From the NCBI GenBank assembly GCA_963931655.1, contig OZ007036.1, forward strand, positions 744,001-808,000: a DNA stretch of 64,000 nt, written 5' to 3'. The DNA is from Butyricicoccus_B sp017886875 (GTDB lineage Bacteria; Bacillota; Clostridia; Oscillospirales; Butyricicoccaceae). The translations under genes were made by a program, and so were the position numbers. Positions 33,097-41,023 of this stretch are shown one piece after another; position 1 is the first letter of the stretch, and each line of letters starts with the position of its first letter. The notes beneath the pieces are model-generated. The model did no database searches and was not told where the DNA came from. It saw only the letters and a list, made by a program, of their open reading frames with translations.

Positions 33097-34341
33097 TTAT
33101 GTAAGGCTATTAAAAAAACTCTCTGCTTCACCGATTAAATAGAGCGAACCACAAATTATAACCGCATCTTCTTTTGGAATTTCAAGAGCTTTTTCAAAAG
33201 CATCATATGAATTTTTATAAATCTCAACTTTTTTATTAAAATATTTTGCAAGTTGTGCAGCGTCCATGGCTCTTGGATTATCTGGCTCAGTTATTATAAT
33301 AGAGTTGCTGAGTTTATTTAAAATACTGGTGCAAACTTTTACATCTTTATCAGATACCATGCCAACTACCAAATGTAGTTTTCTGTCTTTTAAAAGTGTT
33401 TTTGCTGTACTTTCAATACTCTTTACACCATCTATATTATGTCCACCATCAAGCAAAATCAGCGGATTTTCATGTATTTTCTCCATTCTTCCTGAGATTT
33501 TCGCACACTCTAAACCTTGTTTTATAGCGTTTTCTGCTATATCCCAGCCCATGCTTTTAAGCTCAAAAATAGTTTGTAAAGCTGTCTGAGCGTTTTGTAT
33601 TTGGTGCTCACCTATCATAGAAATTCTATATTCTTGGTTTTTAAATATAAAACTTCCGCCTTTTAAATCACATTTTGACTGAAAAACTGGTTCAGGCTCG
33701 ATTATATCAGACTTTACATTTTTAAGCACTTCAAGCACTTCACTAGCTTGATTTGCTGCTGTAACCGCCTTGCAATTTGGTTTTATAATTCCAGCTTTTG
33801 TGTTTGCAATTTCAGCAAGTGTATTACCTAAAACCTGTACATGGTCAAGCGAAATTGGAGTTATAACCGAAACTTGTGGATTTTTTATAATATTGGTCGC
33901 ATCAAATGAACCGCCTAAACCTGTTTCCAAAACAACAATATCACATTTTTGTTCTAAAAAATATAAAAACGCTAAAGCAGTTACAAGTTCAAATTCACCG
34001 ATTTTTTCGCCCTCAGGAATTTTTATATTTTTCTCAGCTTTGCTTACTTTTTTTGTGAGCCTTTCAAGGTCAAAATCACTTATCATTTGACCATTTATTT
34101 TTATTCGCTCATTAAATTTAACAAGAAATGGTGAAGTAAAAAGCCCTGTTTTATAACCCGCTTTTTGCATAATGCTTGCAATCATAGTTGCGGTGCTACC
34201 TTTACCATTTGTACCCGCTAAATGTATAAATTTAAGTTTATCCTGTGGATTTTCAAGAGCATCACAAAGAGCTTTTATTCTATGCAGTCCCGCTTTACCC
34301 GAAAATCTGCCATGTGAGTGAATATATTCTATTACATTCAT
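33097..34341 (-). CDS. folC: Folylpolyglutamate synthase / dihydrofolate synthase
   Basis: The 414-residue Mur-ligase-type enzyme has FIHLAGTNGKGSTATMIASI (P-loop), LFTSPFLVKFNERIKING, FELVTALAFLYF, VLETGLGGSFDATN, ITPISLDHVQVLGNTLAEIA and LLDGGHNIDGVKSI. It adds glutamate to folates, and in many bacteria to dihydropteroate. It sits downstream of valS on the same strand, a frequent pairing in Firmicutes, but with a terminator between them. Confidence 0.94.
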   Translation of the reverse strand: MNVIEYIHSHGRFSGKAGLHRIKALCDALENPQDKLKFIHLAGTNGKGSTATMIASIMQKAGYKTGLFTSPFLVKFNERIKINGQMISDFDLERLTKKVSKAEKNIKIPEGEKIGEFELVTALAFLYFLEQKCDIVVLETGLGGSFDATNIIKNPQVSVITPISLDHVQVLGNTLAEIANTKAGIIKPNCKAVTAANQASEVLEVLKNVKSDIIEPEPVFQSKCDLKGGSFIFKNQEYRISMIGEHQIQNAQTALQTIFELKSMGWDIAENAIKQGLECAKISGRMEKIHENPLILLDGGHNIDGVKSIESTAKTLLKDRKLHLVVGMVSDKDVKVCTSILNKLSNSIIITEPDNPRAMDAAQLAKYFNKKVEIYKNSYDAFEKALEIPKEDAVIICGSLYLIGEAESFFNSLT

Positions 34342-34355
34342 ATAAGTATCACCTA

Positions 34356-34391
34356 TAAAAATAAGCAGAGGAGATTTAATTCTCCCCTGCT
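34356..34391 (-). terminator. valS terminator
   Basis: On the minus strand AGCAGGGGAGA pairs with TCTCCTCTGCT (one G-U), then TATTTTTATA. Just behind the valS stop. Confidence 0.75.
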
Positions 34392-34401
34392 GTTAAATGT
34401 T

Positions 34402-37029
34402 TTATCCAAGTGCAGCAAGACTTGCATTTAATTTGTCCATAAGCTCTTGATATTTAGCAGCCTTTTCTCTTTCTTGAGCGATAACAGCCGCTGGTGCTTT
34501 TGCTACAAAGCCTTCATTATTTAGCTTTTTCATAACAAAATCAATGTCCTTTTGAACTTTAGCCTTTTCTTTTTCAAGTCTAGCTTTTTCTTTTTCAAAG
34601 TCAACAAGCTCACCCATAGGCATATAAACCTGAGCACCCTTAGTAACAACAGAAACCATAGCTTCTACATTGGAAGGTGCAGCATCTACAAACTGAATTT
34701 CAGATGCATAAGCAAGCTTAGCAAAGAATGTTGAACCAGCCTCATAAGCTTGTCGGTTTTCTGTAAATAGGATAACTTGTGCTTTCTTAGATGGTGGAAC
34801 ATTCATTTCAGCACGTCTTGCACGGATTGAGCGAATTGTATCCATAATAGTTTCAACCTGCTCTGCTTCTATTGCAAAGTTTAGGCTGTCTTGATATTCT
34901 GGCCATTTAGAAATCATAATGCTTTCGCCCTCGTGAGGAAGTGCCTGCCAAATGGTTTCAGTGATAAATGGCATAAATGGGTGTAGAAGTTTCATTGTGT
35001 TAGATAACACATAACATAGTACCTTTTGAGCGTTTTCATTAGCCTGTACATCGTCCTTATTTTGCAGACGAGGTTTTACAATTTCAATATACCAATCACA
35101 GAAGTTATCCCAAATGAAATCATAGAGCTTTTGAACTGCAAGACCTAATTCATACTTATCAATATTTTCTGTTACAGCTTTAACAAGGTCATTAAACTTA
35201 GATAGTATCCACTTATCTTCAAGAGCAAGTGTTTCTGGAAGTTCTGCCTTGTCAATGGTCAAGTTCATCTGGATAAAACGAGATGCATTCCAAATCTTAT
35301 TTGCAAAATTACGGCTAGATTCAACCTTTTCAGTAGAGAAACGCATATCATTTCCTGGAGAGTTACCAGTAACAAGGGTGAAACGCAGAGCATCAGCACC
35401 GTACTTATCAATAATCTCTAGCGGGTCGATACCGTTACCAAGTGACTTGGACATTTTTCTACCCTGTGCATCACGTACCAGACCATGAATATAAACGGTT
35501 TTGAATGGTTCTTCTTTCATTTGCTCCATACCAGAGAAAATCATACGAGCAACCCAGAAGAAAATAATATCATAACCAGTTACAAGCACACTTGTAGGAT
35601 AGAAATAATCAAGTTCTTTGGTCTTATCTGGCCAACCAAGAGTTGAGAAAGGCCATAATGCAGATGAGAACCATGTATCAAGTACATCTTCCTCTTGATG
35701 CATATGTTTACCACCACACTTAGGGCAAACAGTAACATCTTCTCTAGCAACAACCATTTCACCGCAATCATCACAGTAATAAGCTGGAATACGATGACCC
35801 CACCAAAGTTGACGAGAAATACACCAATCGTGTACATTTTCCATCCAACGAAGATAAGTTTTAGAAAAACGTTCTGGCACAAACTTAACTCTACCATCAT
35901 TTACAACGTCCATAGCAGGTTTTGCAAGAGGTGCCATTTTTACAAACCACTGAGCAGAGGTCATAGGCTCAACAGTAGTACCGCAACGGTAACAAGTGCC
36001 TACATTATGCTCATGCTCCTCGATTTTAACAAGATAGCCGCCTTCTTCAAGGTCTTTAATAACAGCCTCTCGGCAAGCGTATCTGTCAAGACCTTTATAT
36101 TTGCCGCCATTTTCATTAACGGTTGCATCTTCATTAAACACTAGAATTTGTTCAAGGTTGTGACGCTGACCCATTTCAAAGTCGTTAGGGTCATGGCAAG
36201 GGGTAACTTTAACACAACCTGTACCAAATTCCATATCAACATATTCATCACCAAAGATTGGAATTTCTCTATTCATAATAGGCAGAATACAGGTTTTACC
36301 AATAAGGTGCTTATAACGCTCATCATTAGGGTTAACAGCAACACCAGTATCACCCATAAATGTTTCTGGACGAGTTGTCGCCACAACAAGCTCACCAGAA
36401 CCATCAGTTAGAGGATAGCGAATATGCCACAGTTTACCAGCTTGATTTTCATATTCAACCTCAGCGTCAGAAAGTGCAGTTGCACAATTAGGACACCAGT
36501 TGATAATTCTATGACCTTTATAGATTAGACCTTTTTCATAGAGGTTTACAAATACCTCCTTAACAGCCTTTGAACAGCCTTCGTCCATTGTGAAACGCTC
36601 ACGACGCCAGTCACAAGAAGAACCAAGCTTTTTAAGCTGCTCAATAATGCGTGAGCCATATTGATGTTTCCAATCCCAAACACGCTCTAAAAACTTTTCT
36701 CTGCCTAAATCATAGCGAGTTAAGCCTTCTTCTTTACGCAGATTTTCTTCTACCTTAATCTGAGTTGCTATACCTGCATGGTCAGTTCCCGGCATCCACA
36801 AAGCGGAATAACCCTGCATACGCTTAAAACGAATTAAGATGTCTTGAAGTGTTTCGTCAAAAGCGTGTCCCATATGAAGTTGACCTGTTACATTTGGAGG
36901 CGGGATTACAATAGTAAATGGTTTTTTGTTTTCATCAACCTCAGCATTAAAGAAACCACTGTCATTCCAGAATTTATACAGTTTTTCCTCGCTTGCAGAG
37001 GGGTCATATGTCTTTGGAAGTTCTTTCAT
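34402..37029 (-). CDS. valS: Valyl-tRNA synthetase
   Basis: The 875-residue class Ia synthetase has PPPNVTGQLHMGHA (HIGH region, HMGH), the editing domain with WHIRYPL and TTRPETFMGDTGVAVNP, LDTWFSSALWPFSTLGWP and the KMSKS loop GRKMSKSLGNGIDP. An anticodon-binding helical region and a C-terminal coiled coil (about 805-870, FEKEKARLEKEKAKVQKDI) close the chain. Regulated by the T-box leader immediately upstream. Confidence 0.98.
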   Translation of the reverse strand: MKELPKTYDPSASEEKLYKFWNDSGFFNAEVDENKKPFTIVIPPPNVTGQLHMGHAFDETLQDILIRFKRMQGYSALWMPGTDHAGIATQIKVEENLRKEEGLTRYDLGREKFLERVWDWKHQYGSRIIEQLKKLGSSCDWRRERFTMDEGCSKAVKEVFVNLYEKGLIYKGHRIINWCPNCATALSDAEVEYENQAGKLWHIRYPLTDGSGELVVATTRPETFMGDTGVAVNPNDERYKHLIGKTCILPIMNREIPIFGDEYVDMEFGTGCVKVTPCHDPNDFEMGQRHNLEQILVFNEDATVNENGGKYKGLDRYACREAVIKDLEEGGYLVKIEEHEHNVGTCYRCGTTVEPMTSAQWFVKMAPLAKPAMDVVNDGRVKFVPERFSKTYLRWMENVHDWCISRQLWWGHRIPAYYCDDCGEMVVAREDVTVCPKCGGKHMHQEEDVLDTWFSSALWPFSTLGWPDKTKELDYFYPTSVLVTGYDIIFFWVARMIFSGMEQMKEEPFKTVYIHGLVRDAQGRKMSKSLGNGIDPLEIIDKYGADALRFTLVTGNSPGNDMRFSTEKVESSRNFANKIWNASRFIQMNLTIDKAELPETLALEDKWILSKFNDLVKAVTENIDKYELGLAVQKLYDFIWDNFCDWYIEIVKPRLQNKDDVQANENAQKVLCYVLSNTMKLLHPFMPFITETIWQALPHEGESIMISKWPEYQDSLNFAIEAEQVETIMDTIRSIRARRAEMNVPPSKKAQVILFTENRQAYEAGSTFFAKLAYASEIQFVDAAPSNVEAMVSVVTKGAQVYMPMGELVDFEKEKARLEKEKAKVQKDIDFVMKKLNNEGFVAKAPAAVIAQEREKAAKYQELMDKLNASLAALG

Positions 37030-37318
37030 AGACTTTTTTAATTCCTCTCTTTAAAAATAATAAAAGCTTTCGCCCTATTTTTAGGACGAAAGCTAAAAAA
37101 CTCCGTGGTACCACCTAAATTCAAAGCATAAACGCTTTGCACTTTAAAATCTTTAACGCAGACCAAACGAATACACCTAATAAGAACACATCTGTTCAGC
37201 ATATCAGCTCACAGGCTACCTTCACTCTGTTTTTACCAAGGCTTGCACCAACCGCCTTTTCTCTTTAGGTCAAAAATCAGAGCTACTCCTCCTGCTCATA
37301 GCTTTTGAGTTTGAAATT
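37030..37318 (-). promoter_or_regulatory. Valine-type T-box leader of valS
   Basis: The T-box core GGTGGTACCACGG is at 37103-37115 on the minus strand. The terminator is TAGCTTTCGTCCTA-type stem 37094-37082 with 37077-37065, followed by TTTTATTATTTTT. The long Stem I region shows AGGAGTAG and, before CCTGTGAGC, GAAGGTAGCC, where GUA is the likely specifier codon (Val), though the loop was placed by eye. Uncharged tRNA-Val would favour the antiterminator. Confidence 0.92.
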
Positions 37319-37324
37319 ATTTTT

Positions 37325-37353
37325 ATTATAAACACTTTAAACTTTTATGTCAA
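37325..37353 (-). promoter_or_regulatory. valS promoter
   Basis: On the minus strand TTGACA (37353-37348) and TATAAT (37330-37325) are exactly 17 bases apart, both consensus. Confidence 0.88.
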
Positions 37354-37392
37354 GCAAGTAAAAAAATATATATAAAACATATTCACATTTAC

Positions 37393-37421
37393 TTGACTTT
37401 GTATGAAAATATTGGTATGAT
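37393..37421 (+). promoter_or_regulatory. Promoter of the first lipoprotein gene
   Basis: TTGACT (37393-37398) and TATGAT (37416-37421) are 17 bases apart, divergent from the valS promoter 40 bases away. Confidence 0.8.
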
Positions 37422-37452
37422 GGGTGTGCAATTCCAAATAGGGGGTATATTT

Positions 37453-37980
37453 ATGAAAAAAACAAACTCACTGAAAAAAATGCTTATTGGTGTTACTGCA
37501 TTTTGCATGATGTTTTCTCTAGTTGCATGTGGTAACAATAACTCCAATAACGCTGATAATGCTTCTAAATCTAACTCAAGCAATTCTTCTCAAGCTGAAA
37601 AGACTGCTGTTTCTAAAGAAGATTATGAAGCTTCTTTCAATCAGCTTGCAACTGATTTAGAGGCTATTCAATCTGACGCTGCTAACATTGATACAACAGA
37701 TGTTGAGGCATCAAAGAAACTTCTTGAAGATTTAAAGAAGCCATTTTCTGATTTTATGAGTATTGTTCCTCCTACTGAGTATGAAGAAGCTCATCAGAAA
37801 ATTTCATCTGGCTGTCAAGCTATGATTGATTACATTGATGGCTGCTCTGCTTTAGTTGGTGAAACAGACACTACAAAAATCCAAGAAGCAACTGCAACAC
37901 TGACCGAGCATTTACAAACTGCTGTTGCAGATTTAATGGAAGGTTCAGAACTTATTTCTTCAGCTAGCTCAGCTAACTAA
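37453..37980 (+). CDS. Small lipoprotein of unknown function (paralogue 1)
   Basis: The protein has 175 residues from ATG at 37453 behind GGGGG. A lipoprotein signal peptide (MKKTNSLKKMLIGVTAFCMM) ends in lipobox LVAC, so Cys at about residue 31 is lipid-anchored to the outer face. A Ser/Asn-rich linker (NNSNNADNASKSNSSNSS) follows, then a helical domain of about 120 residues with KEDYEASFNQLATDLEAIQ and PPTEYEEAHQKISSGCQAM. The next gene encodes a shorter paralogue. No known family was recognised. Confidence 0.75.
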   Translation: MKKTNSLKKMLIGVTAFCMMFSLVACGNNNSNNADNASKSNSSNSSQAEKTAVSKEDYEASFNQLATDLEAIQSDAANIDTTDVEASKKLLEDLKKPFSDFMSIVPPTEYEEAHQKISSGCQAMIDYIDGCSALVGETDTTKIQEATATLTEHLQTAVADLMEGSELISSASSAN

Positions 37981-37985
37981 GTATA

Positions 37986-38022
37986 AAAAGACAGGCATTT
38001 TATTAATGTGCCTGTCTTTTTT
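37986..38022 (+). terminator. Terminator of lipoprotein 1
   Basis: AAAAGACAGGCA pairs with TGCCTGTCTTTT around 11 bases, ending in six T residues. Confidence 0.9.
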
Positions 38023-38063
38023 GTATCATAATTGTATAATATTTTCTAATTTTTCCAAATATA

Positions 38064-38092
38064 TTGACGGTTTATATAAAGCTAGTTATAAT
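38064..38092 (+). promoter_or_regulatory. Promoter of the second lipoprotein gene
   Basis: TTGACG (38064-38069) and TATAAT (38087-38092) are 17 bases apart. Confidence 0.8.
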
Positions 38093-38120
38093 GTGCGTAA
38101 TGAAGGAGGTTTTTTTATAA

Positions 38121-38567
38121 ATGAAAAGCAAAATAATTACAAAAATTATAACTGGTGTACTAGCACTTAGTATAGCTATTTCTCTTACAGCTTGTGGTTC
38201 ATCTTCTGCTATGAGCAAAGAAGATTATCAAAATGCAGTTTCACAAATTGGCGTTGATATTTATGCCTTATCTGATAGCATATCAAACATAAATTATAAA
38301 GATGTAGATGAAACCAAAAAAGCCCTTGATAAATCTAAAGAAGCATTTAGCAAATTTTTAGAAATAACCCCTCCTAAAGCATATGCTGAGGCACATGAAA
38401 AAATTAAAGCTGGCTGTGAAGCAATAATAAATGTTATTGAACAATCTAGTGAAGCACTTGAAACAAGTGATGAAACACAAAAAAAGCAAATTGAGGAAAA
38501 AATAAATCAAAGTCTTGAAACCGCACTTTATAACTTAATTGATGGCTCTGACCTTATGAGTGAATAA
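38121..38567 (+). CDS. Small lipoprotein of unknown function (paralogue 2)
   Basis: The 148-residue protein starts behind AAGGAGG. Signal peptide and lipobox LTAC (Cys about 27) are followed almost at once by the same helical domain as the preceding gene: KEDYQNAVSQIGVDIYALS, DVDETKKALDKSKEAFSKF, PPKAYAEAHEKIKAGCEAI and LIDGSDLMSE. The Ser/Asn linker of paralogue 1 is lacking. Each copy has its own promoter and terminator, so the tandem duplication has separate expression. Confidence 0.75.
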   Translation: MKSKIITKIITGVLALSIAISLTACGSSSAMSKEDYQNAVSQIGVDIYALSDSISNINYKDVDETKKALDKSKEAFSKFLEITPPKAYAEAHEKIKAGCEAIINVIEQSSEALETSDETQKKQIEEKINQSLETALYNLIDGSDLMSE

Positions 38568-38595
38568 AAAATCGAGCCATTCAGGCTCGATTTTC
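38566..38595. terminator. Bidirectional terminator between lipoprotein 2 and PRTase-like gene
   Basis: AAAATCGAGCC pairs with GGCTCGATTTT around a five-base loop, between convergent genes. Confidence 0.88.
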
Positions 38596-39234
38596 TTAAA
38601 GTTTAAAGTAACCAAAACTATTTACAAGAGCTTCTATTGGCAAACCGTTTCTACATTTTGGACAATCCATAGCAGGATAATGTGCATAATCTGGAATATC
38701 ATTTATATGAAATAGCGAATGAATAGGCACTTTTTCCACATGGTCAACTGCACTAAATATTGATGATACTGCCACAGGGTGACCTTTGTAATAGTTTATA
38801 CATTCTATACTTTGTTCTACCGTTTTGCCAGTTACAACTGATGAAACAAGCACTAAAACGTTTCTATTTTCGATTAGCGGGCGAACATTATCACGGAATA
38901 TCATTTGACCTGCCATATTTATTTCTGGTGTTATAACATGAATACATTCACCACGATTTATCCCACGAAAACCATCTTTAGACAGTTTTTGTGCAAGAAA
39001 GCCACCTATCATTTGTGTTTCATCAAGACACATAATTGTATGTACAACAGTTGAAGATGTATACTTATGGGCTAAAAGATGTCCACATTCTTCCGCCATA
39101 CGCTGACTTGTTTTACATTCAGTCATATCTAAATAATAGTTAACATGAGAATGTTTGGTAGAAAAATGTCCACTTACAGCCTTTAAGCTTATTCTGCCTG
39201 ATGTACTTGGCAATTTAATGATTTTTCTTTCCAT
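38596..39234 (-). CDS. Phosphoribosyltransferase-family protein, orotate PRTase-like
   Basis: The protein has 212 residues from ATG at 39234, behind GGAGGCGAGTCT (an ATG six codons earlier lies before that ribosome site). A PRTase core is suggested by VHTIMCLDETQMIGGFLAQKL and the PRPP-like loop NVLVLVSSVVTGKTVEQSIECI, in which the usual two acidic residues before TTG are replaced by Ser-Ser. The C-terminus has CPKCRNGLPIEALVNSFGYFKL-type sequence with a C-x2-C pair. Divergent from pyrBI, so a role as PyrE or in pyrimidine salvage or control is plausible; the altered PRPP loop leaves activity uncertain. Confidence 0.6.
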   Translation of the reverse strand: MERKIIKLPSTSGRISLKAVSGHFSTKHSHVNYYLDMTECKTSQRMAEECGHLLAHKYTSSTVVHTIMCLDETQMIGGFLAQKLSKDGFRGINRGECIHVITPEINMAGQMIFRDNVRPLIENRNVLVLVSSVVTGKTVEQSIECINYYKGHPVAVSSIFSAVDHVEKVPIHSLFHINDIPDYAHYPAMDCPKCRNGLPIEALVNSFGYFKL

Positions 39235-39545
39235 AGACTCGCCTCCTAACATTTGTATTTATTATACAGCAAATTGTATGAAATTGCAATGTTATATTGT
39301 GCAACATGCTATTTTTAAACTGTTGTATGTTTATAATTTTTTAGTACACATTCGCTATTTTTACACTTTTTTACCTTTTTTTAAGGTTTCAGATGATTTT
39401 TTCTCTATAATTTTGAATTTTTATTATTTAATCAAATAAACTGTTTTTTACTAATTTTATTTAAAATATCACTGGACAAGTATGCTTAATGCTACTATCA
39501 TTAAATAAAGAAATTGGTAACTGAAAAACTGAATTGGAGGAAATT
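39235..39545. other. Divergent intergenic region upstream of pyrB
   Basis: No gene. TGGACA (39473-39478) and TATCAT (39496-39501) are 17 bases apart and probably drive pyrBI. A weak dyad ATGTT/AACAT around 39289-39307 lies near the minus-strand start. I saw no PyrR-binding or UTP attenuator structure. Confidence 0.45.
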
Positions 39546-40475
39546 ATGCGTCATTTAATTGACCCTCTCGACTTTTCTGTCGAAGAAATTGATTCGCTCT
39601 TAAAGCTAGCAGATGATATTGCCCAAAATCCTAAAAAATATCAAAGTGTATGTGCACACAAAAAGCTAGCTACCCTGTTTTATGAGCCATCAACCCGTAC
39701 ACGCCTATCTTTTGAAGCGGCTATGCTAAATCTAGGCGGTTCAGTGCTTGGCTTTTCTAGTGCAGACTCTTCCTCTGCATCTAAAGGCGAAAGCATAGCA
39801 GATACTATTCGTGTAATCTCTGGTTATGCTGATATTGCTGCAATGCGTCACCCAAAAGAAGGTGCTCCACTTCGTGCAGCTCGTTATTCTACAATCCCTG
39901 TTATTAATGCAGGCGATGGCGGACATCAGCACCCAACACAAACACTAACTGACCTTATGACAATCCGCAGACGCAAAGGCAGACTTTGTGACCTTACTAT
40001 CGGTTTATGTGGTGACTTAAAGTTCGGTCGTACTGTACATTCTCTTATTAAATCTCTTTCACGTTATAACAATATCCGTTTTGTACTTATTTCCCCTGAA
40101 GAACTTCGTGTTCCTGAATATATTATCAGTGAAGTGCTTGCTCCAAAGGGCATTGAGTTTGAACAAGTAACAAGTCTTGAAAGTGCTATGCCAAAGCTAG
40201 ATATCCTTTATATGACTCGTGTTCAGCGTGAACGTTTCTTCAATGAAGAAGATTATATTCGTTTAAAAGATACTTATATATTAAATGCTGATAAAATGCA
40301 GCTTGCAAAGCAAGATATGGCTGTACTTCACCCACTACCTCGTGTAAATGAAATCACTTTAGAAGTTGATGATGACCCTCGTGCTGCATATTTTGAGCAA
40401 GCTCAAAATGGTGTTTATGTTCGTATGGCTCTTATTATGACACTTCTTGGACTTGTGCAGGAGGATAAAAACTAA
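39546..40475 (+). CDS. pyrB: Aspartate carbamoyltransferase catalytic subunit
   Basis: The protein has 309 residues from ATG at 39546, behind GGAGG. Carbamoyl-phosphate motif FYEPSTRTRLSFEAAMLNLGG, SKGESIADTIRVIS, HPKEGAPLRAA, INAGDGGHQHPTQTLTDL and VLHPLPRVNEI are all present. It catalyses the committed step of pyrimidine synthesis. Its stop shares a base with the pyrI start, so the subunits are made together as in the E. coli-type holoenzyme. Confidence 0.97.
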   Translation: MRHLIDPLDFSVEEIDSLLKLADDIAQNPKKYQSVCAHKKLATLFYEPSTRTRLSFEAAMLNLGGSVLGFSSADSSSASKGESIADTIRVISGYADIAAMRHPKEGAPLRAARYSTIPVINAGDGGHQHPTQTLTDLMTIRRRKGRLCDLTIGLCGDLKFGRTVHSLIKSLSRYNNIRFVLISPEELRVPEYIISEVLAPKGIEFEQVTSLESAMPKLDILYMTRVQRERFFNEEDYIRLKDTYILNADKMQLAKQDMAVLHPLPRVNEITLEVDDDPRAAYFEQAQNGVYVRMALIMTLLGLVQEDKN

Positions 40476-40900
40476 TGATTAATATTGACTCTATTCAAAA
40501 TGGCCTTGTAATTGACCATATTAAAGCAGGCACTGGCATGGAGCTTTATCATTTAGCTGGACTTGACAAGCTAGACTGCTGTGTTGCTATTATTAGAAAT
40601 GCTCGCTCTAACAAACATGGTCATAAGGATATTATCAAAATTGAAAGTATGATTGACCTTGACCTTGATGTTTTAGGTTATGTTGACCCAGATATTACTA
40701 TTGATGTTATCCGTGATGGTGTTATCGTTGAAAAGAAAAAGCTTGCAAAACCAAGACGCCTTGTGAATGTTATAAAATGTAAAAACCCTCGCTGTATAAC
40801 TTCAATAGAAGAAGGCATAGAGCATATTTTCTATCTTTCTGAAAATGGACGTTATCGCTGCACATACTGTGAACAAGAGCATGGCGAAAACCGAAATTAA
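40475..40900 (+). CDS. pyrI: Aspartate carbamoyltransferase regulatory subunit
   Basis: The 141-residue protein has an allosteric N-domain (INSIQNGLVIDHIKAGTG-like NIDSIQNGLVIDHIKAG) and a C-terminal zinc domain with CKNPRC...CTYC ligands. It gives nucleotide feedback control to PyrB. Confidence 0.95.
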   Translation: MINIDSIQNGLVIDHIKAGTGMELYHLAGLDKLDCCVAIIRNARSNKHGHKDIIKIESMIDLDLDVLGYVDPDITIDVIRDGVIVEKKKLAKPRRLVNVIKCKNPRCITSIEEGIEHIFYLSENGRYRCTYCEQEHGENRN

Positions 40901-40912
40901 ATTATTAACATT

Positions 40913-40944
40913 CTGCTAGGATACTTTTTATCCTAGCAGTTTTT
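40913..40944 (+). terminator. pyrBI terminator
   Basis: CTGCTAGGAT pairs with ATCCTAGCAG around seven bases, followed by TTTTT. Confidence 0.92.
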
Positions 40945-41023
40945 ATATATTCTATATTTCTATTAAGTTTTTACAGCATTTATGTTATAATTATGTTATT
41001 ATCCACGCAAAGGGGGCATTTTT

